Part shown: positions 37,157-47,092 of the stretch, piece by piece | Layout: the number at the start of each line of letters is the position of its first letter | How positions within the stretch are numbered: the stretch's first letter is position 1 | Origin: an uncultured Corynebacterium sp. | Lineage (GTDB): Bacteria; Actinomycetota; Actinomycetes; Mycobacteriales; Mycobacteriaceae | Length of the DNA: 64,000 nt | NCBI RefSeq assembly: GCF_946221155.1 | Contig: NZ_CAMIAN010000005.1 | Location: 17,334 to 81,333, forward strand | Direction of reading: 5' to 3' | Translations under genes and position numbers: made by a program | The notes under the pieces: generated by a model | Seen by the model: only the letters and a program-made list of their open reading frames with translations | Told to the model about the DNA's origin: nothing | Databases searched by the model: none

Positions 37157-40100
37157 CTAGCGAATCTTATCCAGCTTCTTACGGATGCGCTGCAGGGAAA
37201 CCGAATGTGCCGTGCCGAGGTTTTGGGCGAAAAGGCTGACGCGCAGCTCCTCGATCATCCAGCGCACCTCCTTAATCTGCGGAGAGGCGGCGCGTGCAGT
37301 CGGCAGGCGCTTTTTGGTCTTCTCCAACAACTCAAAGGCTTCCTGGACCTCGTAGTCCAGATCTTCCTCCTTGTCGGGATCAGTCTTCATCAACTCCAGA
37401 CGGGCACGCATCGCCTCCACATAGCGCGGAACGTGGCGCATGTGGTCGATACCATTGCGAGCGATCGCATGCTTGCCTAAGAAGAAGTCCAGTTGCGCAC
37501 GCATGTCGTCGATCGCCGCGCCGGACCAGCCCTCGAGCTCCGCCGACATATCCGCCACAGCCAGCACCGCAGGAGCAAGGGCGACCACATATTGGCGCAC
37601 ACGCCCAGGCCCCTGGGAGCGTGCCGTTGATACGACCTCCTCGCACTTCTCCGGATCGCGGACCACGGGGCCCAGCTTCATCAGCATGTCGCGGCAGGCC
37701 AGCGCCACAACGTCGTTGACCAATCCATCAACGCCGCCTGGGGTGTTCTCCATAGCCACCCGCTGGCGAAGCGGCAGCCCCTTGATCATCTGCTTCGGAG
37801 ACACACTGCAGGCCGCGACCATCATGTTCAGAACAGTGGTGAACTGCTGTCCGTCCGCTGCCTGCTTGGTGGGGAAGGCCTTCAAGGTGACTCTGTTCTT
37901 AGCTGAGCCCTGTGTACCGCCATGAGAGATAACGATTGCGGGATAGGTGTTCAGTGACTGCCCATCCACCACCGTTTCCACCGTTTCAGGCAACACGCCG
38001 ATGCCGTCTGCAGTCCAGGCATCCGCGGTGGCCAGCACGCCGGTGGACGTACCGGCCTGCTTCTTGGATCCTTTCCGACGAGAAGGCGTATGCTGTGCCG
38101 CGTCACTTGGCGCGGCGGTTGTGGAACGTGCGGCTGCTTGGGCAATGGCCGACGTGACCTGCCCGGCAAGTTTGGTCTGTAGGTACTGCAGGTCGCGTGA
38201 CTTTTCGATGACATTGCCGCGCCGGTCTATGGCAGCGAATTGCATGCGCAAATGCCCGGGAACCCGCGACCAGTCGAAGTCCTGTTCGGAGATCCCCTGG
38301 CCGCCAAGCTCGCGCAGTGCCTCGGCCAGCGCAAACCCAAACTCGCCGTCGAAAGGCACCATCCTCCGCAGGGCTGCAGTGGCGAAGTTGCTGGCGGGCA
38401 CCACACTCGTGCGTAGCGGTTTGGGGAGAGATCGGATCAGGGCGATCGCCAGCTCCTCCCGCATGCCGGCCACCAACCAGCGTGTTTCCGGTTCGGAGAC
38501 GTTCGCAAGCAAGGGGATAGGCACTCGCATCGTCATGCCATCGTCCGGATCACCCGGTAAGAAGACATAGCTGAGTTCAAACTCCAGGCTGCCCTGCCGC
38601 CACACGTCGGGGAATTCGTCGGCAGCCTTCGCTGCCTCCTCCGAGTCGATCAGCGCATCTAGCGTGAAATCCAGTTGGTGCGGATCCTTATGGCGAGCCT
38701 TCTTCCACCAAGAATCAAAGTGCCGGGAGGAAACGATCTTCTCGGGCAAGCGGGCGTCATAAAAATCGAAGAGCGTTTGATCGTCGACAACGATATCGCG
38801 GCGGCGAGCCTTATCCTCCAGCTCGGTGGCCTCGGACAAAAGCTTTTGGTTGTGGGCGAAGAAGTGGTGGCGGGTTCTCCAATCTCCCTCCACAAGAGCG
38901 TGCCGGATAAACAACTCGCGGGCCAAGGCACGGTCCACCTTTGACGCATTGACCATGCGGTCGGCGACAATCGGCAATCCCAAAAGCAGCACTTTTTCGT
39001 GCACCATTGCCGCCCCGCGGGAAGACGACCACACCGGCTCGGAATAGTTGTACTTCACCATGTGCGGGGCGATTGTCTCGATCCAACTCGGATCGATGGG
39101 GCCCACGGTGCGGGCGAAGACCTGCGAGGTCTCCACCAACTCAGCGGCCATAAGCCACTGTGGGGGCTTCTTGGCCACGTGGGAGGAAGGATGCACTACG
39201 AAGTGCGAGCCGCGGGTGCCGGTGAATTGCTTGGAGTTCCCCTCGCGCATTCCCACGTGGGTCAAGAGGCCAGTGAGTATGGACTTGTGCACCAGATCCT
39301 CGTCGATCCCCTCCGGCTCGAAAACCAGCTCCCTGACATGTCGAATATTCGGGATCTTCCAGCTGAGATCCTGCACGACGGAAAGCATCTGGCGCACCAG
39401 ATCCATCCATTCGCGGACGCGGACATAGTGGATGAACTCCCGCTGGCACAGCTTGCGGAACTTATTCGCGGACAATTCCTGACGCTGTTCCTGCAGGTAA
39501 TTCCAGAGCTTCAGCAGGCTCACAAAGTCGGAGTTTGCCTTGAAACGCGCGTGCATTTCGTCGGCCTGCTGCTGCTTTTCCAGCGGTCGCTCGCGCACAT
39601 CCTGGATGGACAGGGCAGACACGATGACTGCGATGGGTTCGATGATGTTGTTCGCATGCCCAGCTGCCAGCATGCGCGCGAGCCGTGGATCGGTGGGGAT
39701 GCGTGCCATGTCGCGGCCGATGGCGGTAAGCGTTGCGTCCTTTGTTGACGCCAACGCTCCGAGTTCCTGCAGTAGGGCCACACCGTCACGGATGGACTTG
39801 CTGTCGGGTGCCTGGAGGAAAGGAAACTGTTCAATGTCACCCCGCCCGAGGGCGGCCATGGACAGAATCACGCTGGATAGGTGGGTGCGAAGAATCTCCG
39901 GGTCGGTAAACTCCGGGCGTGCCTCGAAGTCCTCCTCGGAGTACAGGCGGATGGCAATGCCATCGGCGATGCGCCCCGAGCGGCCGGAGCGCTGCTTGGC
40001 GCTGGCCTGGCTAATGGGCTCCACGGGCAGGCGTTGGACCTTGGTGCGGTTGGAGTAGCGAGAGATACGGGCATAGCCGGTGTCCACGACATAATGGATG

Positions 40101-41158
40101 CCCGGTACTGTCAGCGAGGTTTCCGCGATGTTGGTGGCCAGCACGATGCGTCGGCGTGGCCCCGTGCGGAACACGCGGTGCTGCTCGGCGTTTGAAAGGC
40201 GTCCAAACAGCGGTAACACGTCCACCTTGCGTCCGCCGCCGGCGCCGGCGAACTCTCCTTCCAGTGCTTCGGCGGCATCTCGGATCTCTCGTTCGCCGGA
40301 GAAGAAACACAGGATGTCTCCGTCGCCGGCACGCATCAACTCTTTACACGCCGCAACGAGACCGTCCAGAGGGTCGGTCTCCACCTCGATGACCTCGCCA
40401 GTTTTCGGGTTCTCCCGTTCAGTCACGAGCGGGCGATAGCGAATTTCTACCGGGTAGGTGCGACCCGAGACTTCAATGATTGGGGCGGGGGAGCCATCGG
40501 CGTCCGCAAAGTGCTTGGCAAAGCTTTCGGGGTCGATCGTGGCGGAGGTGATGATGACCTTCAAGTCCGGCCGCTTCGGCAGCAACTGCTTGAGGTAGCC
40601 CAGGAGGAAGTCGATGTTGAGGCTGCGTTCGTGGGCCTCGTCGACAATGATCGTGTCGTAGTCCCGCAGCAGGCGATCGCGCTGGATCTCGTTGAGCAGC
40701 ACGCCATCGGTCATGAGCTTCACAGCGGTGTGTTTGGAGATCGTGTCGTCGAAGCGGATTTTGTAGCCGACCAGGGAAGTATCGTCGCCGATCTGCTGGT
40801 CGAGTTCCTCGGCGATACGCTCGGCAACGCTGCGAGCTGCGATGCGGCGCGGCTGGGTGTGGCCAATTACCTTGGTGCGTCCGCGACCGAGTTCCAGGCA
40901 CATCTTCGGGATCTGGGTGGTCTTACCCGAGCCGGTTTCACCCGCGATGATGACCACTTGATTGTCTTCGATGGCCTTTTTAATGTCCTCCCGCCGCTCG
41001 GAAACTGGCAGGTCGGGGTAGGAGATTGGCGGAATGGTGCGGATGAACTGCGGGCGGCGGCGCTTATTCGAGCGTCGCCGAGAGCGCTTGCGCCCCTGCG
41101 ACTTGCCCTGGGCGCGGCCTTCGTTGGTGGGGGAAGCCGCCCCGTGCGCATCCGTCAT
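37157..41158 (-). CDS. hrpA: ATP-dependent RNA helicase HrpA
   Basis: HrpA is a DEAH-box RNA helicase, implicated in rescuing collided ribosomes. The 1333-residue protein has GETGSGKTTQIPKM near residue 75 and VDEAHERSLNIDFLL near 170, then motif III SATID and motif VI QRSGRSGR. The helicase-associated and OB domains follow, then a long C-terminal DUF3418 region. A basic Arg/Lys-rich tail (residues 15-38) precedes the core. It converges with nrdR and diverges from the ceramidase. Confidence 0.95.
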   Translation of the reverse strand: MTDAHGAASPTNEGRAQGKSQGRKRSRRRSNKRRRPQFIRTIPPISYPDLPVSERREDIKKAIEDNQVVIIAGETGSGKTTQIPKMCLELGRGRTKVIGHTQPRRIAARSVAERIAEELDQQIGDDTSLVGYKIRFDDTISKHTAVKLMTDGVLLNEIQRDRLLRDYDTIIVDEAHERSLNIDFLLGYLKQLLPKRPDLKVIITSATIDPESFAKHFADADGSPAPIIEVSGRTYPVEIRYRPLVTERENPKTGEVIEVETDPLDGLVAACKELMRAGDGDILCFFSGEREIRDAAEALEGEFAGAGGGRKVDVLPLFGRLSNAEQHRVFRTGPRRRIVLATNIAETSLTVPGIHYVVDTGYARISRYSNRTKVQRLPVEPISQASAKQRSGRSGRIADGIAIRLYSEEDFEARPEFTDPEILRTHLSSVILSMAALGRGDIEQFPFLQAPDSKSIRDGVALLQELGALASTKDATLTAIGRDMARIPTDPRLARMLAAGHANNIIEPIAVIVSALSIQDVRERPLEKQQQADEMHARFKANSDFVSLLKLWNYLQEQRQELSANKFRKLCQREFIHYVRVREWMDLVRQMLSVVQDLSWKIPNIRHVRELVFEPEGIDEDLVHKSILTGLLTHVGMREGNSKQFTGTRGSHFVVHPSSHVAKKPPQWLMAAELVETSQVFARTVGPIDPSWIETIAPHMVKYNYSEPVWSSSRGAAMVHEKVLLLGLPIVADRMVNASKVDRALARELFIRHALVEGDWRTRHHFFAHNQKLLSEATELEDKARRRDIVVDDQTLFDFYDARLPEKIVSSRHFDSWWKKARHKDPHQLDFTLDALIDSEEAAKAADEFPDVWRQGSLEFELSYVFLPGDPDDGMTMRVPIPLLANVSEPETRWLVAGMREELAIALIRSLPKPLRTSVVPASNFATAALRRMVPFDGEFGFALAEALRELGGQGISEQDFDWSRVPGHLRMQFAAIDRRGNVIEKSRDLQYLQTKLAGQVTSAIAQAAARSTTAAPSDAAQHTPSRRKGSKKQAGTSTGVLATADAWTADGIGVLPETVETVVDGQSLNTYPAIVISHGGTQGSAKNRVTLKAFPTKQAADGQQFTTVLNMMVAACSVSPKQMIKGLPLRQRVAMENTPGGVDGLVNDVVALACRDMLMKLGPVVRDPEKCEEVVSTARSQGPGRVRQYVVALAPAVLAVADMSAELEGWSGAAIDDMRAQLDFFLGKHAIARNGIDHMRHVPRYVEAMRARLELMKTDPDKEEDLDYEVQEAFELLEKTKKRLPTARAASPQIKEVRWMIEELRVSLFAQNLGTAHSVSLQRIRKKLDKIR

Positions 41159-41407
41159 GTGTGAATCACCCGTCTCGCTTGCAGTCGCTTCCCCGAATTT
41201 AAGGGGCTGAACAGGCCGATTCTAGCAATGTGTCGCTGGGGCAGGAACCTCCACCCCTGAACGCTTTTCACCCCCAAAGAAGGTGAGGGGAGAATAAAAG
41301 TTTGCTTAATATGTGAAAACTATCCCCCTGGCCCATGGATGCGGTCTAGTCTTTCGTCAGTCAAAACAATCTAGTTCTTTAAGTAGTTTTGTGAAACGAG
41401 ATGCCTC
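41159..41407. other. Divergent hrpA-ceramidase intergenic region
   Basis: These 249 bases hold no gene. Weak promoter-like elements towards the ceramidase include TTGCTT near 41303, TAATAT near 41308 and TAGTCT near 41347. No ribosome binding site precedes ATG 41408 clearly. I could not decide on one promoter. Confidence 0.4.
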
Positions 41408-43486
41408 ATGTGTGAACACGGCCAGAACGCTACCCCAAACAATCTGCAGAACCCGCTGACGTCCCAGTTCAGCCGCCGCAACTTCTTCCGTGGAATGGCT
41501 GCGGTATCCGGCACTGTCCTGTGGGCTTCCGCTGGCGCCCACGGAGCCAGCGCCCAGGAAGCTACCGGCGGCAGCGGGGGAGGCTTCCACGTCGGCCGCG
41601 GCCTGGCAGACATGACCGGCGAGCCGTGGGGCGCTGGCATGTTCGGCTATGCCGTGGATGAGCAGAAGTCCGTCGGCATTCAGCGCCGCCAGTATGCACG
41701 GGCGTTTATCTTCGTTGACGCCAACCGCGACAATTCCCGTTTCGTCCACGTCACCTGCGATGTGGGCCTGATGTTCCAGTCCATCCACCTGGAGGTGCTT
41801 CGCCGCCTCAAGGAGAAGTTCGGAGACCTGTACAACCAGACTAACGTCATACTCACAGCCACCCACACCCACGTGGCTCCCGGAGGCACATCTCAGCATC
41901 TGATGGTCGACATCACCCACGGTGGCTTCCGCCCGAAGACCTTCGAGGCGACGGTCGCGGGAATTGTTACCGCCATTGAGCGCGCTCACGCGGACATCCA
42001 GCCTTCAGAGGTCACGGTTGCTGAAACAACGGTCGCTGATGCGGGCGTCAATAGGTCAAAGACCTCGTGGGACCGCAACCCCGAAGAGGACAAGAAGGCG
42101 CTACCCAACGGTGTGGACACACGCAGTGTGACCCTCCACGTTTCGCGCGGCGGTAAGCAGGTCGGGCTGATCAATTGGTACTCGCTGCACCCGACGAGCT
42201 TCGGTGCGGAGTACAAGCACATCGCCGGCGACAATAAGGGATATGCGGCATGGGCAACGGAGGAAGCTCACGGCGTGGTGCACCGGTACCCCGAGGATGC
42301 ACCGTTCGTCGCTGCCTTCGCGAATATGACGCCGGGCGATATCACGCCGAATATGGGGTTGACGCCCAACTCTGGGCCAGGAGCCGATGAGCGCGAATCC
42401 GCGCAAATCCTCGGCGAGAGGATGATGGCGGCGACCGAGGACCTGGGTAAAAACTGGTCAGCAGGCGGTATCGACGGGCGCATGCGATGGGTGAATTGCC
42501 CGCAGCTGGTGGCCAGCCCCCGCTTTACACCGGATAAGAAGGAGCACAAGCTGGGGCCGGCGGTACTGGGAGCGGCCTTTGCGGGATCCTCGCAGGAAGA
42601 CGGTGGCGGTGTTCCAATCTTGGGCTTCAACGAGGGGGAGCGCGGAGGTAACCCGTGGGTCCGCGACCTCAACAACTTCCTGGCTCCTCAAGAGATCAAG
42701 GACATCCACGGCCCGAAGGAATGCCTGCTGCCAATGGGGTACATCGACGGCATGATTCAGCAGGTTCACCCCTTTACGATCCATCGCCTGGGGTCCTTTG
42801 TTCTGGTGAGCCTCGGCTTCGAGCCGACGATTACCAGCGGCTTGCGCATGAAGCGCACTGTGGCGGCGGCGCTGGGTGTGCCCGAAAACACTATCGTCGT
42901 GCAGGGATACACCAACGCTTACGGTCACTACATCACCACGCCAGAGGAGTACGAGGCGCAGAACTACGAGGGCGGCGCGACGATCTTCGGCCAGTACCAG
43001 CTACCTGCGTTCCAGGACGTGCTCGACGAGATGGCGCGCGCTCTAAAGGAGGGTAAGCCGGTGGAGGTTGGCCAACCCGCCGGGGATCTCACCGGACTGA
43101 TCCCGAATGTTCCGGGCAGCGACAACTGGATGGATGCTCCGCCGCCGGGCAAGAAGTTCGGAGAGGTGCTGGAAGCGCCCACGGAAGTAAAAGCCGGCTC
43201 ACAGGCACGGGTGGTTTTCGTAGGGGCAAACCCGAACAACGACATGCGCCACGGTGAGGGCTACGTGACGATCGAGGACGCCAGCGGGAAGGTAATTGCG
43301 GATGACTCCAGCGAGAATACGCTGATTACCTTCGAGAACTCCTTCGGTCAGACTCGCACTACCGTCGAGTGGGGTACGCGCGATGTGCAGCCCGGCAAGT
43401 ACACCGTGCGACTCAGGGGAGATTGGAAGGCGTTTCTGGGAAAGCTGTCGCCTTTTGAGGGGACCGCTGAACTGCACGTGAGCTAG
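41408..43486 (+). CDS. Tat-secreted neutral/alkaline ceramidase
   Basis: Ceramidases split ceramide to sphingosine and fatty acid. The 692-residue protein has a Tat signal (SRRNFFRG, residues 22-29) with likely cleavage after AGAHGASA near 49. Zinc-site motifs are all present: ATHTHVAPGG (His153/155), WYSLHP (His261), SLGFEPT (Glu472) and NAYGHYITTPEEY (about 503-515). A C-terminal Ig-like domain ends the protein. The nucleophile hexapeptide GDVSPN reads GDITPN here, so Thr313 replaces Ser. It is inserted between hrpA and oxyR, with its own intergenic region. Composition matches its neighbours. Confidence 0.9.
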   Translation: MCEHGQNATPNNLQNPLTSQFSRRNFFRGMAAVSGTVLWASAGAHGASAQEATGGSGGGFHVGRGLADMTGEPWGAGMFGYAVDEQKSVGIQRRQYARAFIFVDANRDNSRFVHVTCDVGLMFQSIHLEVLRRLKEKFGDLYNQTNVILTATHTHVAPGGTSQHLMVDITHGGFRPKTFEATVAGIVTAIERAHADIQPSEVTVAETTVADAGVNRSKTSWDRNPEEDKKALPNGVDTRSVTLHVSRGGKQVGLINWYSLHPTSFGAEYKHIAGDNKGYAAWATEEAHGVVHRYPEDAPFVAAFANMTPGDITPNMGLTPNSGPGADERESAQILGERMMAATEDLGKNWSAGGIDGRMRWVNCPQLVASPRFTPDKKEHKLGPAVLGAAFAGSSQEDGGGVPILGFNEGERGGNPWVRDLNNFLAPQEIKDIHGPKECLLPMGYIDGMIQQVHPFTIHRLGSFVLVSLGFEPTITSGLRMKRTVAAALGVPENTIVVQGYTNAYGHYITTPEEYEAQNYEGGATIFGQYQLPAFQDVLDEMARALKEGKPVEVGQPAGDLTGLIPNVPGSDNWMDAPPPGKKFGEVLEAPTEVKAGSQARVVFVGANPNNDMRHGEGYVTIEDASGKVIADDSSENTLITFENSFGQTRTTVEWGTRDVQPGKYTVRLRGDWKAFLGKLSPFEGTAELHVS

Positions 43487-43519
43487 AGATAGGCCAAAGG
43501 TACTTATTTCCCCTGTTGT

Positions 43520-43540
43520 AATTATACTTTTCTAATAATT
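43520..43540. promoter_or_regulatory. Inverted repeat at the oxyR promoter
   Basis: AATTAT (43520-43525) and ATAATT (43535-43540) are perfect inverted arms nine bases apart. They cover the -35 region of oxyR. This is the geometry of a LysR-type autoregulatory site. Confidence 0.5.
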
Positions 43541-43544
43541 CCTG

Positions 43545-43550
43545 TACAGT
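43545..43550 (+). promoter_or_regulatory. Candidate -10 of oxyR
   Basis: TACAGT ends 7 bases before GTG 43558, and no ribosome binding site is seen, so the mRNA is probably leaderless. Confidence 0.55.
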
Positions 43551-43557
43551 TAGGTAC

Positions 43558-44520
43558 GTGGTTCAAAGAGAGTATCGACCAACAGTCGCCCAATTGCGCA
43601 CCTTCGTGACCATCGCCGAACACGGTCACTTCGGCACCGCTGCCGCTCACCTCGGGATCTCACAGCCGTCGCTGTCACAGGCGCTTGCAGCGCTGGAGGC
43701 GGGCCTTGGCGTGCAACTGATCGAACGATCTACTCGCAAGGTCATCGTCACCCCGGTGGGGCGGGGGCTGCTGCCGTTTGCGCAGGCGACTTTGGAGAGC
43801 CTGGAAACCTTCGTCACTCACGCCCGCGGTGCCCACGGTGGCCTGGTCGGCTCGCTGGCCATTGGCATGATCCCCACCGTCGCGCCATACATACTGCCGG
43901 ATGTGCTGCACACCGTTAACGATGTGGCCCCCAAACTCGAGCCGCGCATTGTGGAGGAGAAGTCACCACTGCTGGTGGACGCTCTACGCCAAGGCAAGAT
44001 CGACGTTGCCGTGCTTGGCATGCCGGGTGAAGGCGGCGGGATAAACACCGTTGACCTGTACACCGAAGAGTTCGTTCTGGTCCTGCCGGAAGGGCACCCT
44101 CTGGCCGGTCGGAAGGACTTGGCGGTCGACGAACTGAAGAACATTGAACTGTTGCTCCTGGACGACGGCCACTGCCTGCGCGACCAGATCCTGGAGCTGT
44201 GCCGCACCGTGGACATGGCAAACGACCCGCGCCATTCCGTAACCCGTGCCGCGAGCCTGTCCACGGTAATCCAGCTGGTGGCTGCCGGGCTGGGTGCAAC
44301 CCTGGTGCCGCTGTCCGCAGTGGCCGTAGAGTGCCAGCGCCCAGGCATCGCCCTGGCCACATTCGCCGGCGGTGCTGTGCGCGCCGGACGCACGATCGGC
44401 ATGGCCTACCGCTCGAGTTCTACACGGATCGACGACTACGCGGCGCTGGGGGAGATCGTGGCGCAGTCCTTCAACCACGTGGCGAAGGAAAGCCGCCGCG
44501 TGCTGGAGACCTTCCTCTAA
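43558..44520 (+). CDS. oxyR: LysR-type peroxide sensor OxyR
   Basis: The 320-residue regulator has a LysR helix-turn-helix (FGTAAAHLGISQPSLSQAL, residues about 25-43) and a sensor domain. Two cysteines lie nine residues apart, in DDGHCLRDQILELC, the spacing of the redox pair Cys199/Cys208 of E. coli OxyR. In C. glutamicum OxyR represses katA, dps and ftn. An inverted repeat over its own -35 suggests autoregulation. It ends 7 bases from the convergent helicase gene. Confidence 0.94.
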   Translation: MVQREYRPTVAQLRTFVTIAEHGHFGTAAAHLGISQPSLSQALAALEAGLGVQLIERSTRKVIVTPVGRGLLPFAQATLESLETFVTHARGAHGGLVGSLAIGMIPTVAPYILPDVLHTVNDVAPKLEPRIVEEKSPLLVDALRQGKIDVAVLGMPGEGGGINTVDLYTEEFVLVLPEGHPLAGRKDLAVDELKNIELLLLDDGHCLRDQILELCRTVDMANDPRHSVTRAASLSTVIQLVAAGLGATLVPLSAVAVECQRPGIALATFAGGAVRAGRTIGMAYRSSSTRIDDYAALGEIVAQSFNHVAKESRRVLETFL

Positions 44521-44527
44521 GTCGGGG

Positions 44528-47086
44528 CTATCCTTGCACGATCGTGAGCTCCGACAGTCGGACCTCACCGGCCTCGTCCGTGGCGGCGAGGTCCACTACG
44601 CCCTCCAGCGCCCAGCCGTGGTCGCCTTCCGGATCGTCGATGATCTGACGGACGAACCAGCTGCCGGCCTCGGAACCGGTGCCCCGCTTGATGAGGATGT
44701 TTTTATTTGACCGCGCGGCGGCGTCCACACCAACGTCCGCATACTCGTCAAAGTAGTCATCCATCGCGGCGGGCCAGTCGGGCGGCGAGTCCAGGTATTC
44801 GTCCATCTCAGCAAGCTCGCGCTCCTTCTCGAAGGCGAAGAGCTCCACGTGGCGGAAGAAGTAGTTGCGCACCATGCGGGTCAGAGCCTGCGGGTTGGCG
44901 GACAGCAGATTCGTATCCTCGACCCCATAGGCGTGTTCGGCGACTTGATCCTCGGTTAGCGGGGCATCAGGGTCGGCCATCTGCACCCACTCGTCGATCA
45001 GAGAGGAGTCGACCTGGCGGATCAGTTCTCCCAGCCATACGAGAATGTCGTCAAACTCCTCGGAGCGGTAGCTCTCCGGAACCGAGTGCTCCAGCGTGCG
45101 GTAGGCGTCCGTCAGATAACGCAGCACCACGCCTTCGGAACGGCCGAGCCCGTAAGTGGACACGAAGTCGGAGAAGGTCATGGCCTTTTCCACCATGTCG
45201 CGCACGATGGATTTCGGGCTGATCTGGAAGTCCCGCGCCCAGGGGTTTCCCTCGCAGAAGGTGTCATAGGCCTGGTCTAGTTCGTCGGCCAGCGGCATTG
45301 GCCAGGTGATGTCTTCGACGATGGCCATGCGTTCGGTGTAGTCGACGCCCTCTGCCTTTAACGCCGCGATCTCCTCACCCCGCTCCGCTTTCTGCTGGGC
45401 TATGAGTACCTGTCGGGGATCCTCCAGCACGGCCTCAAAGGTCGAGATGACGTCCAAGGCGAAAGTGTCGGATTGTGGATCCAGTAGCTCCAGGGCAGCC
45501 AAGGCGAAGGGGGAAAGCGGTTGGTTCAGCGCGAAGTCGCGGCTCAGATCTGCGGTTAGGCGTGCATCTTTGCCACTGGGCGTGTCCGCCGCAAACTCCT
45601 CGACTACGTCGGCGTTGATCAGCCCGCGATACAGTTCGATCGTTCGCAGGATGGCCTTGTTCTGCTTCGAGCGGGTGTCGTGGTTGGTGCGCAACAGGTG
45701 CTTGAGGGCCTCAAAGGTCCATTGGTCGCGGGCGACTACGTTCAGCAACATCGAGTTGCTCATGCGGAATTGGCTGGTTAGCTCCTCTGGCTCCGCGTGG
45801 GTGAGCCGCTCGTAGGTCGACTCGCTCCAGGTCGCCTGGCCCTCCGGTGCTGAACGCTTGCGAAGCTTCTTGATCTTCTTCGGGTCGCTTCCTGCACGCT
45901 GGCGCAGGCGGAAGTTCTCGATCTCGTGCTCCGGGGCTTGGACCACGACAGTGCCTTCCGTGTCGTAGCCTGCGCGACCTGCGCGCCCGGCGATCTGGTG
46001 GAACTCGCGGGACTTCAGCACGCGGTGTTTTACCCCGTCGTACTTTGTCAGCCCCGTCATTAGCACGGTGCGGATCGGCACGTTGATGCCTACACCCAGA
46101 GTATCGGTGCCGCAGATGATCTTCAGCAGGCCCTTCTGGGATAGGCGCTCGACCAGGCGCCGATACTTCGGCAGTAGGCCCGCGTGGTGCACGCCGATGC
46201 CCTTGCGTAGCAGGCGGGAAAGGGTCTTTCCGAAGGCGGATGTGAAGCGGAAGTCGCCGATTTCCTCGGCGATGGCGGCCTTTGCTTCATCGTTCACCAG
46301 TTTCATGCTGGTTAATGCCTGGGCGCGCTCGATAGCCTCGCGTTGGGTGAAGTGGACGATGTAGATCGGCGACTTGCCGTCGCTGATCAGTTCTTCCACC
46401 GTCTCGTGGACGGGGGTGTAGACGTAGTGAAAGTCCAGCGGCACGGGGCGGGTGGTGCCCGTCACCAGGGTGGTTTGCCGCCCCGTGCGTTCGGTGAGGT
46501 CATCCTCTAACCACTGTGTATCGCCCAGTGTGGCGCTCATCAGAAGGAACTGTGCTTTGGGGAGCTCCAGCAGCGGAACCTGCCAGGCCCAGCCGCGGTC
46601 GGGCTCGGAGTAGTAGTGGAACTCGTCCATCACTACCTGGTCGATCTTCGCCTTCGCACCATCGCGCAAGGCAATGTTGGCAACGATCTCGGCGGTGGCG
46701 CAGATGATTGGTGCCCCGCCGTTTACTGTGGCGTCACCAGTCATCATCCCGACGTTTTCCGGGCCGAAGGTTTGGCAAAGGTCGAAGAACTTCTCGCTTA
46801 CCAGGGCCTTGATCGGCGCGGTGTAGAAGCTGCGTTGCTTGCGCGCCATAGCGATGAAGTGCGCGGCGATGGCGACCATGGATTTGCCGGACCCGGTGGG
46901 TGTGGCCAGGATGACGTTGTCCTGGGCGACCAGTGCCGTGGCCGCTTCCTCCTGGGCAGGGTAGAGGCTAATGCCGCGGTCGCGCGTCCAGCCGAGGAAT
47001 GATTCCAGAATTGCGTCATCGATCAGCGATTCTGGAACCTCGTCTAGGTCCGGAAGCAGCTCTGCTAGTTCGGCGGCAATACCCAC
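44528..47086 (-). CDS. Ski2-like DEAD/DEAH helicase with DUF3516 region
   Basis: The 852-residue protein has a superfamily 2 helicase core: PTGSGKSMVAIAA near residue 62, VMDEFHYYSEPDRGW near 150, MSATLGDTQWLED near 182, and QIAGRAGRAGYDTEG near 365. The C-terminal half matches the actinobacterial DUF3516 extension. DEFH in place of DEAD/DEVH is typical of this branch. It is probably an RNA helicase; its target is unknown. It starts 6 bases after the PAC2 gene, so the two form an operon. Confidence 0.88.
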   Translation of the reverse strand: MGIAAELAELLPDLDEVPESLIDDAILESFLGWTRDRGISLYPAQEEAATALVAQDNVILATPTGSGKSMVAIAAHFIAMARKQRSFYTAPIKALVSEKFFDLCQTFGPENVGMMTGDATVNGGAPIICATAEIVANIALRDGAKAKIDQVVMDEFHYYSEPDRGWAWQVPLLELPKAQFLLMSATLGDTQWLEDDLTERTGRQTTLVTGTTRPVPLDFHYVYTPVHETVEELISDGKSPIYIVHFTQREAIERAQALTSMKLVNDEAKAAIAEEIGDFRFTSAFGKTLSRLLRKGIGVHHAGLLPKYRRLVERLSQKGLLKIICGTDTLGVGINVPIRTVLMTGLTKYDGVKHRVLKSREFHQIAGRAGRAGYDTEGTVVVQAPEHEIENFRLRQRAGSDPKKIKKLRKRSAPEGQATWSESTYERLTHAEPEELTSQFRMSNSMLLNVVARDQWTFEALKHLLRTNHDTRSKQNKAILRTIELYRGLINADVVEEFAADTPSGKDARLTADLSRDFALNQPLSPFALAALELLDPQSDTFALDVISTFEAVLEDPRQVLIAQQKAERGEEIAALKAEGVDYTERMAIVEDITWPMPLADELDQAYDTFCEGNPWARDFQISPKSIVRDMVEKAMTFSDFVSTYGLGRSEGVVLRYLTDAYRTLEHSVPESYRSEEFDDILVWLGELIRQVDSSLIDEWVQMADPDAPLTEDQVAEHAYGVEDTNLLSANPQALTRMVRNYFFRHVELFAFEKERELAEMDEYLDSPPDWPAAMDDYFDEYADVGVDAAARSNKNILIKRGTGSEAGSWFVRQIIDDPEGDHGWALEGVVDLAATDEAGEVRLSELTIVQG

Positions 47087-47092
47087 TGTGTT

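Noticed and set aside
41408..43486. Recent horizontal transfer of the ceramidase gene marked by odd composition or mobile elements
   Set aside because: Codon choice and G+C look like the neighbours, and no repeats or transposase remnants flank it. Older gain cannot be excluded.
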